Shown piece after piece: positions 54,101-61,683 of a stretch of DNA of 64,000 nt. The stretch's first letter is position 1, and every line of letters starts with the position of its first letter. This DNA is from Chondromyces crocatus (lineage in GTDB: Bacteria; Myxococcota_A; Polyangia; Polyangiales; Polyangiaceae), in assembly GCF_001189295.1 (NCBI RefSeq), contig NZ_CP012159.1, positions 3,114,001-3,178,000 on the forward strand, written 5' to 3'. The notes beneath the pieces are model-generated. The model was not told the origin of the DNA and searched no databases. It saw only the letters and a program-made list of their open reading frames with translations. The position numbers and the translations under genes were made by a program.

Positions 54101-54643
54101 CTCGGGGCGCAGCGTGACGCGGCAGCGGTACGATCCCGGAAGCACCTCGAAGGACCCTCGCTCCGCGATCCTTATGCCCGCGCCGGCGCGCCGCTCGAGC
54201 ATGCTGGGTGGTTCGACCATCTCCGCTCCTTCGTGCTCGGCGATGCGCTCAAAGCGAGCACGTTCCACGCGCCGAGGGGCCCCGCCCTGGAGCCGCTGCG
54301 TCATGCGGTGACGCCGTTTCTCTTGCTCGATGCGCTCCTGACCCTCGGTACGCTCCACCGCGACCCCGCCGGTTCGCTGCCGGTCTGCGCGGCAGGCGGC
54401 ATGGACAGGATTCGCTTCGGTGGCGCCATGAACGACCTGGCGCTCGGCGAGGCGCCTGGCCAGGCACGGCTCGTGGCGACCGTTCCTCTGGTGACGGGTG
54501 AGCGGGTCCTGAGCGCGTGGGCTCAGGCCTTCGATCCAGCAGGAGAGGTGCTGCTCGATGTGGAGGGGCTGCAGGGACACGTCGTGGGGCGGGTCGCTGT
54601 GGAGGGCGGTACGAAGCGGCCGATGCAGGAGGCGGCGCGATGA
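48122..54643 (+). CDS. Multidomain fatty-acid/polyketide synthase, ACP-less (TE-AT-KS-KS0-KR-DH)
   Basis: The protein has 2173 residues from ATG 48122 with GGAGAAGG upstream. Domains: hotdog thioesterase-like (about 5-125; FEDTMAYGSHHYLTNF, ARE); acyltransferase (about 195-490; GHSFGE, Ser294); ketosynthase (about 558-1010; DAACASS, Cys756, His889, His928); a second KS-like domain (about 1030-1330) in which the cysteine is replaced by glycine (DTSGTS, Gly1189), like a chain-length factor. A linker with no recognised fold follows. Then ketoreductase (about 1574-1860; TGGARGI, YxxxN with Tyr1769 and Asn1773) and a dehydratase-like hotdog (about 1885-2150; His1894, Asp2070). No carrier-protein domain is present. 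The KS/KS0 pair resembles PUFA-synthase and heterocyst-glycolipid synthases more than modular PKS. Its stop overlaps the next gene. Confidence 0.88.
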   Translation: MSGFFVVPYCLKFEDTMAYGSHHYLTNFRFQCIARETLYFAEAPDGTLPFEEDRAIRLLTTEGYSRNLAPVRVGERVTIFMTLGAVTPSSVYGYFRTVRFDGEPVACGYQRLVTVSATSEALAPLPRSVTRHVGSLDEGLEHARFVELVLRGGGALRELFPERLRRYGAELAREGLHEAKPHRMAWRGEVERAGERGRVALLLPGQGSFDLGLLRGLCAQFEVAREAVAEVEPVAQALLGGSLTKLVVGSEEVAREGLAACPDLDQFGILVQDHVAVALLRAAGLRPDVVAGHSFGEIPAVAAGGGWSLAQAAAVVGRRVLALRQAPPGRMLAVQAGAERLREAIHALGRDDVFVGVLNAAEQTVASGSVEGIAALMHQLERASMRATLLASRYAFHSPLLAPAVGPFAGALQGIEVAKGGAATYSTLDRVHYGSGPLSPARLLPMHMVTQLDFAEAVRSLHDAGCRTFVECGGGSILTALTRRNLPSQNGVRVLSCFRAGEDVVSEHRRVLEALRVLGEDLSEVVPRAASAQRAREVQGETVPSSSPEVRAEARDAEPIAIVGMGAVLPGAGGVEAYLAQLRQGTSGIVDDGARFPDLRTDFLSEGRAADKTYSLLVGAVDTLGPYAQQTGYDAEQLERLPKTARMLACALAEAKESAVMLQGGGALRVACVLGSTADGSIEHDEAALLLGVEQVLAGLSADAAEREAVMRALAEGFGLDEARRAACRGHLEPLERVVQDVLGAGGQTVLVDAACASSMHAVHLGAAMLRRGLADVVVAGGVYQPGPPSACQFSQFGGLSATGSRPLDASADGVVFGEGAAVVVLERLGDAVARGRRVDAVLVGSGLSSDGPSPSVTVPQRQGQTLAMRRAHADAGVSSGSLQYVEAHATATPVGDATEFQALVEVFGEASGTARIGLGSVKSLLGHTGWAAGVASLLKVVLALRERTIFPQHGFRAPSERIELAKSPFVIPTKALPWEAPASGEPRRAGLDSFGFGGTNAHLVVEEFSGGPASARRGRPAEGHRRLCVIGVGSVFPGSRGEPAEAPSGVLSFEAGTLGLPARAPVLPDAREAMDAAQLLAVMASEQALSALPVREIGDRIGVVIGHEGKTLRGARVNERLFADRVARWLGNREVRSELSGRVVDALREGSPAAGPYTQPGNMPNIVSGRVANVFGLRGPNFVVDTSGTSLLSALAMADLALEGDCEVVLAGAVNAFGDEVARGMSAGEDPRAIGEGAVVVALCTEATAARHGWPVLAHLQVTSTPEADRGREAHQVGQGRARMRGAEGAQELTAAVRGARAQKAAMLSWPGESRRVQIAPPPGLSGFVTGTPIQHYVPTLVRSMGANPAGRVPGRVLYVCAEAALAEEVRAEVSAGAVVLSLGCPGGEASEGTLQPREGACPSIDGRDEERLLVSFDALAPRDVDAVVVLSRATEGRAFLDGTPGSYQPPMRALFGAARRYYDAIARGEVAFAAIVLKALDGGRLTPLSGVAGGFAKALARELPAGDVRVVHADCTGARGALDALFREWRWARPEVPEEVVDVRGERHVVALAEAQEPVRGGEAALDANSVVLVTGGARGITAILLEALIERFGCRAVLLGRSRLEDAPPHTLAMNDAEFEAYERDFYAEALRADRNQKIAALRERYGLMRAAREVHQTLARLRGGAGRVDYHAVDVSRGEDVDRAVAKIAAVHGRLDLVVHGAGIQVSSRLPSKSLALFERIVDTKLAGLGNIHRALARHLPTARPHFHLVTSAFSALGNDGQPDYGAANEAMNRAASLFSGGTAGQVWSSLAWLGWNGVGMTAGSEYSALGAARGLRGIEADEGRHLFLDLVTARPRGGAFVLLTDAERARFQPRFAAGMPPSGDRGPGSATPRRSWTLDPRLEPWLSGHRAQGKIVVAGAFLVELAVRHALGAAPGEPRVVREVRDVRFFEFLRLQEAAAREVHTVTTRQVSLGGGRLVSTIEVRGDFVHASGVVLREDILFARCDVELGAQRDAAAVRSRKHLEGPSLRDPYARAGAPLEHAGWFDHLRSFVLGDALKASTFHAPRGPALEPLRHAVTPFLLLDALLTLGTLHRDPAGSLPVCAAGGMDRIRFGGAMNDLALGEAPGQARLVATVPLVTGERVLSAWAQAFDPAGEVLLDVEGLQGHVVGRVAVEGGTKRPMQEAAR

Positions 54644-55389
54644 TGCCGCAGCTGGGGGTCGCCCTCGTGCGCATCGATGCGGAGACGGCAATCCGCTGCG
54701 GTGCCTACCTGACCGCGGCGGAGCATCGCGCTTGCGCAGCTCAGCGCGTGGCGTCCCGTCGGATGCAGTCGGCATGCGCCCGGGTGGCGGCGAAGTGGCT
54801 GCGGCTGGAGCTGGCCGAGGGGCGAAGCGCGCCGCTCGTGGCGCTGGATGCCGCTTCGCTGACGTCACATGCGCGGGGGCAGTACCTCGACGTGGCGCTG
54901 TCCGGGCCCGGCGGGACGGCTCCGCGATTCGCCGACCAGCGGGTGGCGGTATCGCTGTCGCATGCGGGTGAGGTGGCGGCGGCCGCGGTTTCTCCAGCGG
55001 GAGCCGTCGGGGTAGACGTCGAGCGTGTGGAGCCGCGCTCGGCTGCCTTCGCGGATGAGCATTTCACGCCGCAAGAGCGCGACGCCTTCACCTTCCGCTC
55101 CCCCCGACGAGCCGACCGTGCGGCGCTCGAGACGCTGCTCTGGAGCGTGAAAGAGGCCCTCTACAAATCAGGAGCCCTCACCCTGCCTCCGCGCTTCTCG
55201 TTCCGCGACATCGAGCTTTCGACTTCGCTGGCGGGATCCCCCTTCGCGTTGCCCTCCGTCCGTACCTTCGCGTTGATGGCGTGCGGCGTGCGTTTCTTTT
55301 GCCGATCCGTGCTCACCAGGACGTTCGCGCTGGCCGCGGTCGTCGAGGCTCCGCCGGATCCAGTGCTCGCTCGATCGATCCAACCCTGA
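54640..55389 (+). CDS. 4'-phosphopantetheinyl transferase, Sfp type
   Basis: The protein has 249 residues from ATG 54640 in an ATGA overlap with the synthase, with AGGAGG at 54627-54632. Motifs: SLSHAGEVAAAAV, GVDVERVEP (metal and CoA binding, Asp and Glu), then LLWSVKEALYKSGAL (catalytic WxxKEA with Lys). Length and motifs fit an Sfp-type transferase that attaches phosphopantetheine to carrier proteins. It should activate the ACP encoded by the following gene. Coupling to the synthase shows a dedicated role. Confidence 0.9.
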   Translation: MMPQLGVALVRIDAETAIRCGAYLTAAEHRACAAQRVASRRMQSACARVAAKWLRLELAEGRSAPLVALDAASLTSHARGQYLDVALSGPGGTAPRFADQRVAVSLSHAGEVAAAAVSPAGAVGVDVERVEPRSAAFADEHFTPQERDAFTFRSPRRADRAALETLLWSVKEALYKSGALTLPPRFSFRDIELSTSLAGSPFALPSVRTFALMACGVRFFCRSVLTRTFALAAVVEAPPDPVLARSIQP

Positions 55390-55403
55390 AGAGGCATTCG
55401 ACC

Positions 55404-56852
55404 ATGCATTCGCAAGATCTGCTGGAACACGTTCGCTCCGTCTTCGTGCGCATGACGCGCTACCCTGACGAGCTTGTCGCTGCCGACGCCGACCTGGAGC
55501 AGGATCTGGGCATCGACTCCGTGAAGCGAGGCGAGATCCTCGCCACGCTCCGTGCGGAATTCGGCCTGGCAGAAGCGCTCAAAGCGGCGCCGGAGGAGCT
55601 GCGCACGGTGGCGCGCGTCGCTGATTTTCTGGAGCAGAAGCTCTCGCATCCCGAGGTGCAGCCGGTGACTGCCCTTGGGGCCGCGCGCTCCGAAGCCCCC
55701 ATGATGGGCCCCGAGACGCCTCTGGATGCGCCCGCAACCTCTTCGTCAGGGCGAGAAGCGGCCAGTGTCCACCCTGGGACTCCCGCGTTGCCAGCGCCCA
55801 GCACCGGAGCGCCAGGGATGGTGCTCGAGGTGCTCGCGGAGGCGACACGCCATCCCATCGAGCTGCTCACCCCGGAGGCGCGCCTCGAGGAAGACCTGGG
55901 CATCGATCCTCGTCGCCGTGAGGTGATCCGCTCCCTTTTGCGACAGCGGGGTGTGCGAACGGAAGAACTCGCCGCAGCGCTGGACTCCGCGCGCACCGTG
56001 GGCGCCCTCGAACGGCTCCTGACTGGCCTCACCAGCGCCGGTGCGAGGCGAAGCGAGGAGGGGCCCAGAGATAGCCCCGCGCGCCCCAGTCACGACGTCG
56101 CTCTGACGGGGAAGACCGTGCTCGTCACGGGCTCCAGCCGCGGCCTGGGCCGCGCGATCGCGAAGGCGCTGGCGCGCGCTGGTGCCAGAGTCGTGATCAA
56201 CAGCTTTCATTCGCGTGACGACGGCGAGGCCGCGACGGACGAGATCCATCGCGCCGGCGGCGAGGCCATTCACGTCTGGGGCTCGGTCGCCAATCCATCT
56301 CATGTCGACGCCATGTTTCGCGCCATCGAGCGAGACGTGGGGGAGCTGCACCATTTCATCAGCAATGCCTCGAATGGGCGATTCGGTTCGCTGGAGCAGA
56401 CGACGCCAGAACACTGGGAGCTGGCGTTTCGCACCAACGTCATCGGTTACCACCAGTGCGCCCTTCGCGCCGCACAGCTCATGGAGCGGCAGGGGGGAGG
56501 CCGGATCGTCGCCCTCTCCTCGAACGGGGCGGGTCGCTACCTCGAACACTTCGGCGCCATGGGAGCCGTGAAGGCTGCCGTCGAGACGCTCACGCGCGCT
56601 CTCGCCGTGGAGCTCGCCCCGCGGAACGTACAGGTCAACACGGTGTCGGCGGGACCCATCTATGGCCACGTCACGAGCCATTACCCGGATCACGAGCGGC
56701 TCCTTCCCTACTGGGAGTCGCGCACCCCTGGAGGGCGACTTTGCAGCGAGGCGGACATCGCCGCTGCGGTGCTTCTCCTGCTGGCAGACGGAGCCCGGAT
56801 GATCAACGGCGCCACCATCACGGTGGATGCCGGAGGCTCGCTGTGCATCTGA
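55404..56852 (+). CDS. ACP - inactive ACP-like domain - FabL-like enoyl reductase fusion
   Basis: The protein has 482 residues from ATG 55404 (AAGAGG upstream). Residues about 1-80 are an acyl carrier protein with DLGIDSVKR (attachment Ser39). Residues about 135-215 repeat the fold with DLGIDPRRR, where the serine is replaced by Pro169, so it cannot be loaded in the usual way. After a short linker, residues about 230-482 are an SDR most like FabL (enoyl-ACP reductase III): TGSSRGLGRAIA, NASNGRFGSLEQTT, RYLEHFGAMGAVKAAVE, VNTVSAGPI and GGSLCI at the end. In the catalytic position where FabL/FabI have Tyr seven residues before Lys, this protein has Phe383 (Lys390), with Tyr379 four residues earlier. 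It probably supplies the carrier and the reduction step missing from the synthase. Confidence 0.85.
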   Translation: MHSQDLLEHVRSVFVRMTRYPDELVAADADLEQDLGIDSVKRGEILATLRAEFGLAEALKAAPEELRTVARVADFLEQKLSHPEVQPVTALGAARSEAPMMGPETPLDAPATSSSGREAASVHPGTPALPAPSTGAPGMVLEVLAEATRHPIELLTPEARLEEDLGIDPRRREVIRSLLRQRGVRTEELAAALDSARTVGALERLLTGLTSAGARRSEEGPRDSPARPSHDVALTGKTVLVTGSSRGLGRAIAKALARAGARVVINSFHSRDDGEAATDEIHRAGGEAIHVWGSVANPSHVDAMFRAIERDVGELHHFISNASNGRFGSLEQTTPEHWELAFRTNVIGYHQCALRAAQLMERQGGGRIVALSSNGAGRYLEHFGAMGAVKAAVETLTRALAVELAPRNVQVNTVSAGPIYGHVTSHYPDHERLLPYWESRTPGGRLCSEADIAAAVLLLLADGARMINGATITVDAGGSLCI

Positions 56853-56898
56853 CCTGGGTCGGAAGACCCGCGGTCGTATTCACCCGTGAGGAGGCGTC

Positions 56899-58353
56899 AT
56901 GACGGAGATGCGTGAGGAAAAACGACCCCCGGGCCCTGGCCCTCTCACCAGCCTGCGCTACCTGGCGAATTTCCGTACGGGTAACATGCGTCATTACGAG
57001 GCGCTGTTCGCGCGGTATGGCGACGTCGTCCGCCTGCGGGCACCCGGGGCCGAGGACTTCGTGCTCGCATTCCACCCGCGCGACATCGGCCACATCCTCC
57101 GGACGAGCAGCCGCAATTACCCGAAGGGAAAGCGCTACCACGAGCTGGTGCCCGTGCTCGGCTGGGGGCTCGTCAACAGCGAGGGAGACCTGTGGCGGCG
57201 CCAGCGGCGGCTGGTGCAGCCACAGTTCAATCACGCGGGCACCCTCGGGTTCGTACCACTCATCATTGCGCATACCGAGGCGCTGCTCCGGCGCTGGGAC
57301 GCTCGACCGGACGAATTCGAGCGCGACATCAACGACGACATGATGGACGTGACCTTCGGCATCGCAGGTGAGGCTTTCTTCGGAGCAGCCCTCCACGCCC
57401 ACACCGACACGGTGCGCACCGCCTTCAAGTTCGCGCTGTCGATGGCGCTCAAGCGGATGTATTCGCTCGTCAACCTACCGCTCTCCTGGCCGCTCCCCAG
57501 TCACGCGCGGTTCCACCACGCCATGGGCCAGGTGCATGCGGTCATCGACGAGATCATCGATGGGTATCAGGCCGGTGATGGCAGCCCCGACAACGTGCTG
57601 GTCCGGCTCATGAAAGCGGTGGATCCGGAGACCGGCGAGGCGATGGATCGGGCTCAGTTGCGTGACGAGATCAAGACGATCCTCATGGTGGGGCACGAGA
57701 CGTCGAGCGTGACCGCCACCTGGGCGCTCTACCTGCTGAGCCAGCACCGGGAAGCCTGCGAGCGGCTCACGGAGGAGATCGATCGGGTCCTCTCGGGTCG
57801 TACGCCGACGGTCGAAGACCTCGACGCCATGCCGTACCTCGGCATGGTCTTCAACGAGTGCCTGCGGCTGATGCCTTCTGTGCCTTTCATCCTGCGCAGC
57901 CCGCTCGAAGACGATGTCGTCGGTGGGTATCGGGTCGAGGCTGGCTCGACGGTGGCCATCGTCCCGTGGGTCACCCACCGACACCCAGCGTTCTGGAACG
58001 CACCGGAGAAGTTCATGCCGGAGCGATTCGCCGAGTCGCGGAAGAGCGCCGAGGAGAAGCTCGCCTTCATTCCCTTCGGCGCTGGGCAGCGGATCTGCCT
58101 CGGAGAGTTCATGGGTCAGCTCGAAGGAAAGATCATGGTGACCATGCTGTTGCAGCGTTATCGATTCCAGCTGATCCCCGGCTTCGACCCCAGATGCCGA
58201 GGCTTCATCTCCCTGCAACCGCTGAACGGGATGCGTATGATCTGCCGTCGCCGGGAGCAGACGAGAAGCGCGAGCGTCAGGCGCGGTGGTGACGGTGTGC
58301 GCGAGAGCGTGGCTCGACCGTCACGAGCTTGCCCCTTCAGCGCTGGCTCCTGA
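56899..58353 (+). CDS. Cytochrome P450
   Basis: The protein has 484 residues. It holds the I-helix oxygen-activation motif VGHETSS (about residue 258), ExxR in NECLR (about 320) and the heme loop FIPFGAGQRICLGEF (Cys400). There is no membrane anchor, as usual for bacterial P450s. The overall style (PGPGPL start, LVNSEGDLWRRQRRLVQPQF) is that of fatty-acid-hydroxylating CYP102/CYP110-like enzymes. It probably hydroxylates the acyl chain made by the adjacent synthase; inference from position. It starts 47 bases after the carrier-reductase gene. Redox partners are not in the window. Confidence 0.88.
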   Translation: MTEMREEKRPPGPGPLTSLRYLANFRTGNMRHYEALFARYGDVVRLRAPGAEDFVLAFHPRDIGHILRTSSRNYPKGKRYHELVPVLGWGLVNSEGDLWRRQRRLVQPQFNHAGTLGFVPLIIAHTEALLRRWDARPDEFERDINDDMMDVTFGIAGEAFFGAALHAHTDTVRTAFKFALSMALKRMYSLVNLPLSWPLPSHARFHHAMGQVHAVIDEIIDGYQAGDGSPDNVLVRLMKAVDPETGEAMDRAQLRDEIKTILMVGHETSSVTATWALYLLSQHREACERLTEEIDRVLSGRTPTVEDLDAMPYLGMVFNECLRLMPSVPFILRSPLEDDVVGGYRVEAGSTVAIVPWVTHRHPAFWNAPEKFMPERFAESRKSAEEKLAFIPFGAGQRICLGEFMGQLEGKIMVTMLLQRYRFQLIPGFDPRCRGFISLQPLNGMRMICRRREQTRSASVRRGGDGVRESVARPSRACPFSAGS

Positions 58354-58658
58354 GCTGCGCCGAGCACCTCCAAGAGGGAGACGAGCGCAGATTCGAGGCC
58401 CCTCCTCGCTGCGCTCACGATGGTTCGGCCATGTCGCTGGGCGTGCTGCTCGCATTGACCGAAACCCGAACGGCGCACGGAATCTTCTTGACCTCGACCA
58501 GCCCCCTGGTCTTCCCTGCGCGAACGCGCCCGGGCACGATCGAAATGGCACTCCCTCTGCGTTCGACACATCGCAGAGCCCCCGAGAGAGCTGGACCGAG
58601 GTCTGTCGCTCGGGTGCGGGAGAAGCCAGTCACCTCTCGGGTCGAGTGAGGGAACCTG
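58354..58658. other. Short intergenic stretch inside the synthase cluster
   Basis: 305 bases between the P450 and the first SDR gene. Several frames are open but none has a ribosome site and convincing protein character. It may hold an internal promoter or a decayed small gene; nothing definite seen. Confidence 0.4.
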
Positions 58659-59369
58659 ATGCTACCGGGACTCGCAGACAAGGTCGCCATCGTCACGGGC
58701 CACTCCAGCGGCATCGGTGCGGCAATTGCATCGCTCTTGGGAGAGCAGGGGTGCCGTGTTCACGGGTTCGACTTGCCAGACGTCGACCTGCGCGACCTGG
58801 GCTCCATCGGGGCCCATGTGGAGCGGGTGGTCGAGCGTGAAGGGCGAGTCGACATCCTCGTCAACAATGCCGGGGTCACCCACCTCGGAAACCTCGTCGA
58901 TACGTCGCTCGACGATATCGACGCCGTGCTCACGGTGAACCTCAAGGCGCCCTTTCTCCTGATGAAGCACGTGATCCCCCACATGGTGCGCCAGGGCAAA
59001 GGGGCGATCGTCAACAATGCCAGCGATCAAGCGTTCATCGGAAAGCGCGACAGCTCGATCTATGGCGCCTCGAAGGCGGCGCTGGCGCAGCTCACGATGA
59101 GCGCCGCGCTCGACTGGGGCTCGCAGGGCATTCGCGTCAACTGCGTCGCGCCTGGGAGCACGGACACCCCGATGCTCCGCCGGGTCATCGCGGAGCTTTC
59201 CGCGCGAAGGCAACAGGCGACGGATGACGATTACAAGAGCGCCGTCCCGCTGGGGCGATTCGCCGACCCGCGGGAAATTGCCTGGGCGGTCGCGTTCCTC
59301 GCGTCGGACGCTGCCTCGTTCATGACGGGCGTGGTCCTTCCGGTGGACGGGGGAGGGGTGGCCCAATGA
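58659..59369 (+). CDS. SDR family oxidoreductase
   Basis: The protein has 236 residues: NAD(P) motif TGHSSGIG, NNAG, catalytic YGASK with Ser upstream (NNASDQAF), and C-terminal FMTGVVLPVDGGG. This is a classical SDR, closest in style to FabG and sugar/alcohol dehydrogenases. Its stop overlaps the start of the next SDR gene by four bases (ATGA), so both are cotranslated. In the cluster it probably oxidises or reduces a hydroxyl or ketone installed by the P450 or the synthase. Confidence 0.85.
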   Translation: MLPGLADKVAIVTGHSSGIGAAIASLLGEQGCRVHGFDLPDVDLRDLGSIGAHVERVVEREGRVDILVNNAGVTHLGNLVDTSLDDIDAVLTVNLKAPFLLMKHVIPHMVRQGKGAIVNNASDQAFIGKRDSSIYGASKAALAQLTMSAALDWGSQGIRVNCVAPGSTDTPMLRRVIAELSARRQQATDDDYKSAVPLGRFADPREIAWAVAFLASDAASFMTGVVLPVDGGGVAQ

Positions 59370-60079
59370 GCGAGCGGGTCGTCCTCGTGACCGGCGGCTC
59401 GCGCGGCATTGGCGAGGCCTTGATCGAGCGCTTCCACCAAGGAGGGTTCCTCGTCGCGGCGTTCGCCCGCACGCCGATCACCTCCGCGTCCGCAGCCCTG
59501 ACGCGGACGTGTGACGTCAGCGACGCCGCACAGGTCAAGGCAGGGATCGGCGCCGTCCTCGAGCGGTTCGGTCGCCTCGACGTGGTGGTCAACAACGCGG
59601 GGCTGGCGGGCGTGAACTCGCTGGATCCCGACGACGACGACTCCTTCTGGAGGCGAGTCATCGCGGTCAACCTGGATGGGACGTACCTCGTATCCAAACA
59701 CGCGCTCCCGCATTTGCCCGATCGAACGGGGCGTATCATCAACATCGCCTCGGTCCTCGCGCTGAAGGGAGCTCCGGATCAGACTGCCTACACGGCCGCC
59801 AAGCACGGCGTCATTGGTTTCACCCGCGCCCTCGCGCTCCATACCGCTCCCCGGGGCATCACCGTCAACGCCATCTGCCCGGGATGGACCCGCACGGCCA
59901 TGGCCGAAGGCCGCATGCGCGATCTCGGCCTCGACGAGGAGGCGCTCGCACGCAGCGTTCCTCTGGGCCGCTTCATCGAGCCCCGGGAAGTCGCAGACCT
60001 GGCCTTCACGCTGGCTGGGGACGGGGCCGCCGGCATCACGGGGCAAGCCATCTCGATCGACGGTGGGGCGCTGGCCTGA
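59366..60079 (+). CDS. SDR family oxidoreductase, FabG-like
   Basis: The protein has 237 residues from ATG 59366: TGGSRGIGEAL, NNAG, NIAS with Ser, YTAAK, and PVDGG-type end (ISIDGGALA). The FabG/PhaB-like pattern suggests 3-oxoacyl reduction or the reverse. Coupled to the SDR before it. It is the last plus-strand gene of the cluster, ending 27 bases from the convergent ferrochelatase gene, which is probably where the transcription unit ends. Confidence 0.86.
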   Translation: MSERVVLVTGGSRGIGEALIERFHQGGFLVAAFARTPITSASAALTRTCDVSDAAQVKAGIGAVLERFGRLDVVVNNAGLAGVNSLDPDDDDSFWRRVIAVNLDGTYLVSKHALPHLPDRTGRIINIASVLALKGAPDQTAYTAAKHGVIGFTRALALHTAPRGITVNAICPGWTRTAMAEGRMRDLGLDEEALARSVPLGRFIEPREVADLAFTLAGDGAAGITGQAISIDGGALA

Positions 60080-60106
60080 CCCTGCTCTCCGTCGCCTCGC
60101 CGGCAA

Positions 60107-61000
60107 CTACGCAGAGAGCGCGCGGCGTGCGACAGCCTCCATGGCGTCGATGAAGCGCGGCCTGTCGCACACGGCCCTGGCCCGGAGGAGGCGCTCCAGG
60201 CCTGCGCGCTGCGCGATTTGCGGCGCCTCGATGTCGAGATCGTAGAGCGTCTCGACATGCTCGGCGAGGAAGCCGATGGGCGCGACGAGGGCCGTCCGGG
60301 CGCCTGCTGCCGCGAGCGCGGCGAAGGTCTCGGCGAGATCCGGCCCGAGCCATGGCTCGGCGCTCGCTCCCTGGCTCTGAAAGGCGATAGAGGTCGTCGC
60401 TCCCCGTGCACGGAGCCGCTGCGCGACGGCGTCGGCCATGGCGCGGAATTCGATCTCGTAGCGGTCCCCGGCAGCGATGACGCGGCGGGGGAGGCTATGG
60501 GCCGAGAGGACGATGGGGATGTCGTTTCGCTCGGCCTCAAGGGCGGCAGCCAGCGCCTCATCGATGGTCTCGACGAATGCATCGAGCAATGCAGGCTCGA
60601 GGCCCCAGGCAGGGGCATAGCGGAGCGACAGCTGTGGATGGGGCGCCGCGGCTTCACGGACGGCCGCGTGATACACATCGACCGATTGTGGCGCCAGAGG
60701 GAGAGAAAGGAGCGTCCGGACGCCCTGCGCGACGAGTCCCGGCAGAACCTCGCCAGGGTACGGGTGCCAGAGCCGCCCTGCCACGACGACCGGGACACCG
60801 AGGCGGGCCTCCAGGGCGCGTGCCTGGGCCTCGGTGATGCTCATGAGGGGTGATCCGCCGATGAGCTCGAACCGATGGGCGACCTCCTGCACGAGTTCGG
60901 GCGGCGTCGGGCGACCGCGTCGAATGTTGTGGAGAAAGGCAGGGATGTCTTCGGTGAGCGAGACTGTGCCGTGGCATGAGAGAAGGACGGCGACCGACAT
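60107..61000 (-). CDS. hemH: Ferrochelatase
   Basis: The protein has 297 residues. It inserts ferrous iron into protoporphyrin IX or coproporphyrin III in heme synthesis. Motifs: LSCHGTVSLTEDIPAFL at the start, the catalytic His in LSAHSLPRRVI, and the Glu-rich APIGFLAEHVETLYDLDIE near residue 250. It is slightly shorter than many HemH proteins (320-370), lacking the C-terminal extension, and carries no Fe-S cysteines. It is convergent to the synthase cluster and probably independent of it. Confidence 0.9.
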   Translation of the reverse strand: MSVAVLLSCHGTVSLTEDIPAFLHNIRRGRPTPPELVQEVAHRFELIGGSPLMSITEAQARALEARLGVPVVVAGRLWHPYPGEVLPGLVAQGVRTLLSLPLAPQSVDVYHAAVREAAAPHPQLSLRYAPAWGLEPALLDAFVETIDEALAAALEAERNDIPIVLSAHSLPRRVIAAGDRYEIEFRAMADAVAQRLRARGATTSIAFQSQGASAEPWLGPDLAETFAALAAAGARTALVAPIGFLAEHVETLYDLDIEAPQIAQRAGLERLLRARAVCDRPRFIDAMEAVARRALSA

Positions 61001-61101
61001 GATTGCCGGACCCTAGCACGGGCGAACCCCTGAGCCCGAAGCGGACGCTTGGCGGCATGCTTCGAGGGGTCCGACGCCGAGCAGCCCGACGCCGAGCAGG
61101 T

Positions 61102-61683
61102 TCAGGCCGGACCTTCGTCGACGATCGCCTGGGACGCGGTCTCAAGCCACCGGCGGGTGGAGGCGATGCGCGCCCCGGCGAGCGGCTGGAGGGGGAGAAG
61201 CTTCCAGTAGGTCAGAAAGCCACCCCAGAGGATGATGAGCCGCGCAGCCCGGCCCTGGCCGTCCGGAGGACCCAGCCACGTCCCCAGGGGGATGACCACC
61301 TTCGTCTGGAGCAGCTCGATGCTCATGTCGCGCGTGGCGGGATCTGCGGTCGAGAGGATCATCATGGCCAGCGGGCTGGCGATGTTCTCGGAGTCGAAGA
61401 ACCGCGCCACCATGTCCACGCCGAAGCGACGTCGATCTCCATGCAGCACCGCGGAGATCCCGAGCGATCGCTCCAGCGTCGCGCGGAACAGCCCCTCCTT
61501 CGAGCCGAAGTAGCGGCCGACGAGCGCCGAGTTCACCCCGGCGAGCTCGGCCACCTCGCGCACGCCCGTGTTGGCGAAGCCTCGTGTGGCGAACAGCGAG
61601 TGCGCGGCAGAAAGAATCGCGCTGCGCGTGCGGTCGGCATCGCGCTGACGTGACGTCTTCTTGGGGTCGGCGGATGTAGGCAT
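61102..61683 (-). CDS. TetR-family repressor of the adjacent monooxygenase
   Basis: The protein has 193 residues from ATG 61683; a GTG at 61689 would add two. The helix-turn-helix is [27 protein letters not shown] (about residues 35-61). The C-terminal ligand domain is short and helical. The start codon lies inside one of two palindromes that form the shared regulatory region with the divergent monooxygenase gene, so it likely represses both. No strong ribosome site precedes the ATG, so the mRNA may be leaderless or nearly so. Confidence 0.85.
   Translation of the reverse strand: MPTSADPKKTSRQRDADRTRSAILSAAHSLFATRGFANTGVREVAELAGVNSALVGRYFGSKEGLFRATLERSLGISAVLHGDRRRFGVDMVARFFDSENIASPLAMMILSTADPATRDMSIELLQTKVVIPLGTWLGPPDGQGRAARLIILWGGFLTYWKLLPLQPLAGARIASTRRWLETASQAIVDEGPA

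Noticed and set aside
48122..54643. Enediyne PKS
   Set aside because: Enediyne synthases have KS-AT-ACP-KR-DH with internal carrier and fused transferase domain; here the carrier is separate, AT precedes KS and a second Cys-less KS is present.
58354..58658. Small genes between the P450 and SDR genes
   Set aside because: Open frames on both strands lack ribosome sites and protein-like composition; treated as intergenic.
60107..61000. Ferrochelatase as member of the synthase cluster supplying heme to the P450
   Set aside because: It is convergent, a housekeeping enzyme and has no shared regulation visible; proximity alone is not enough.
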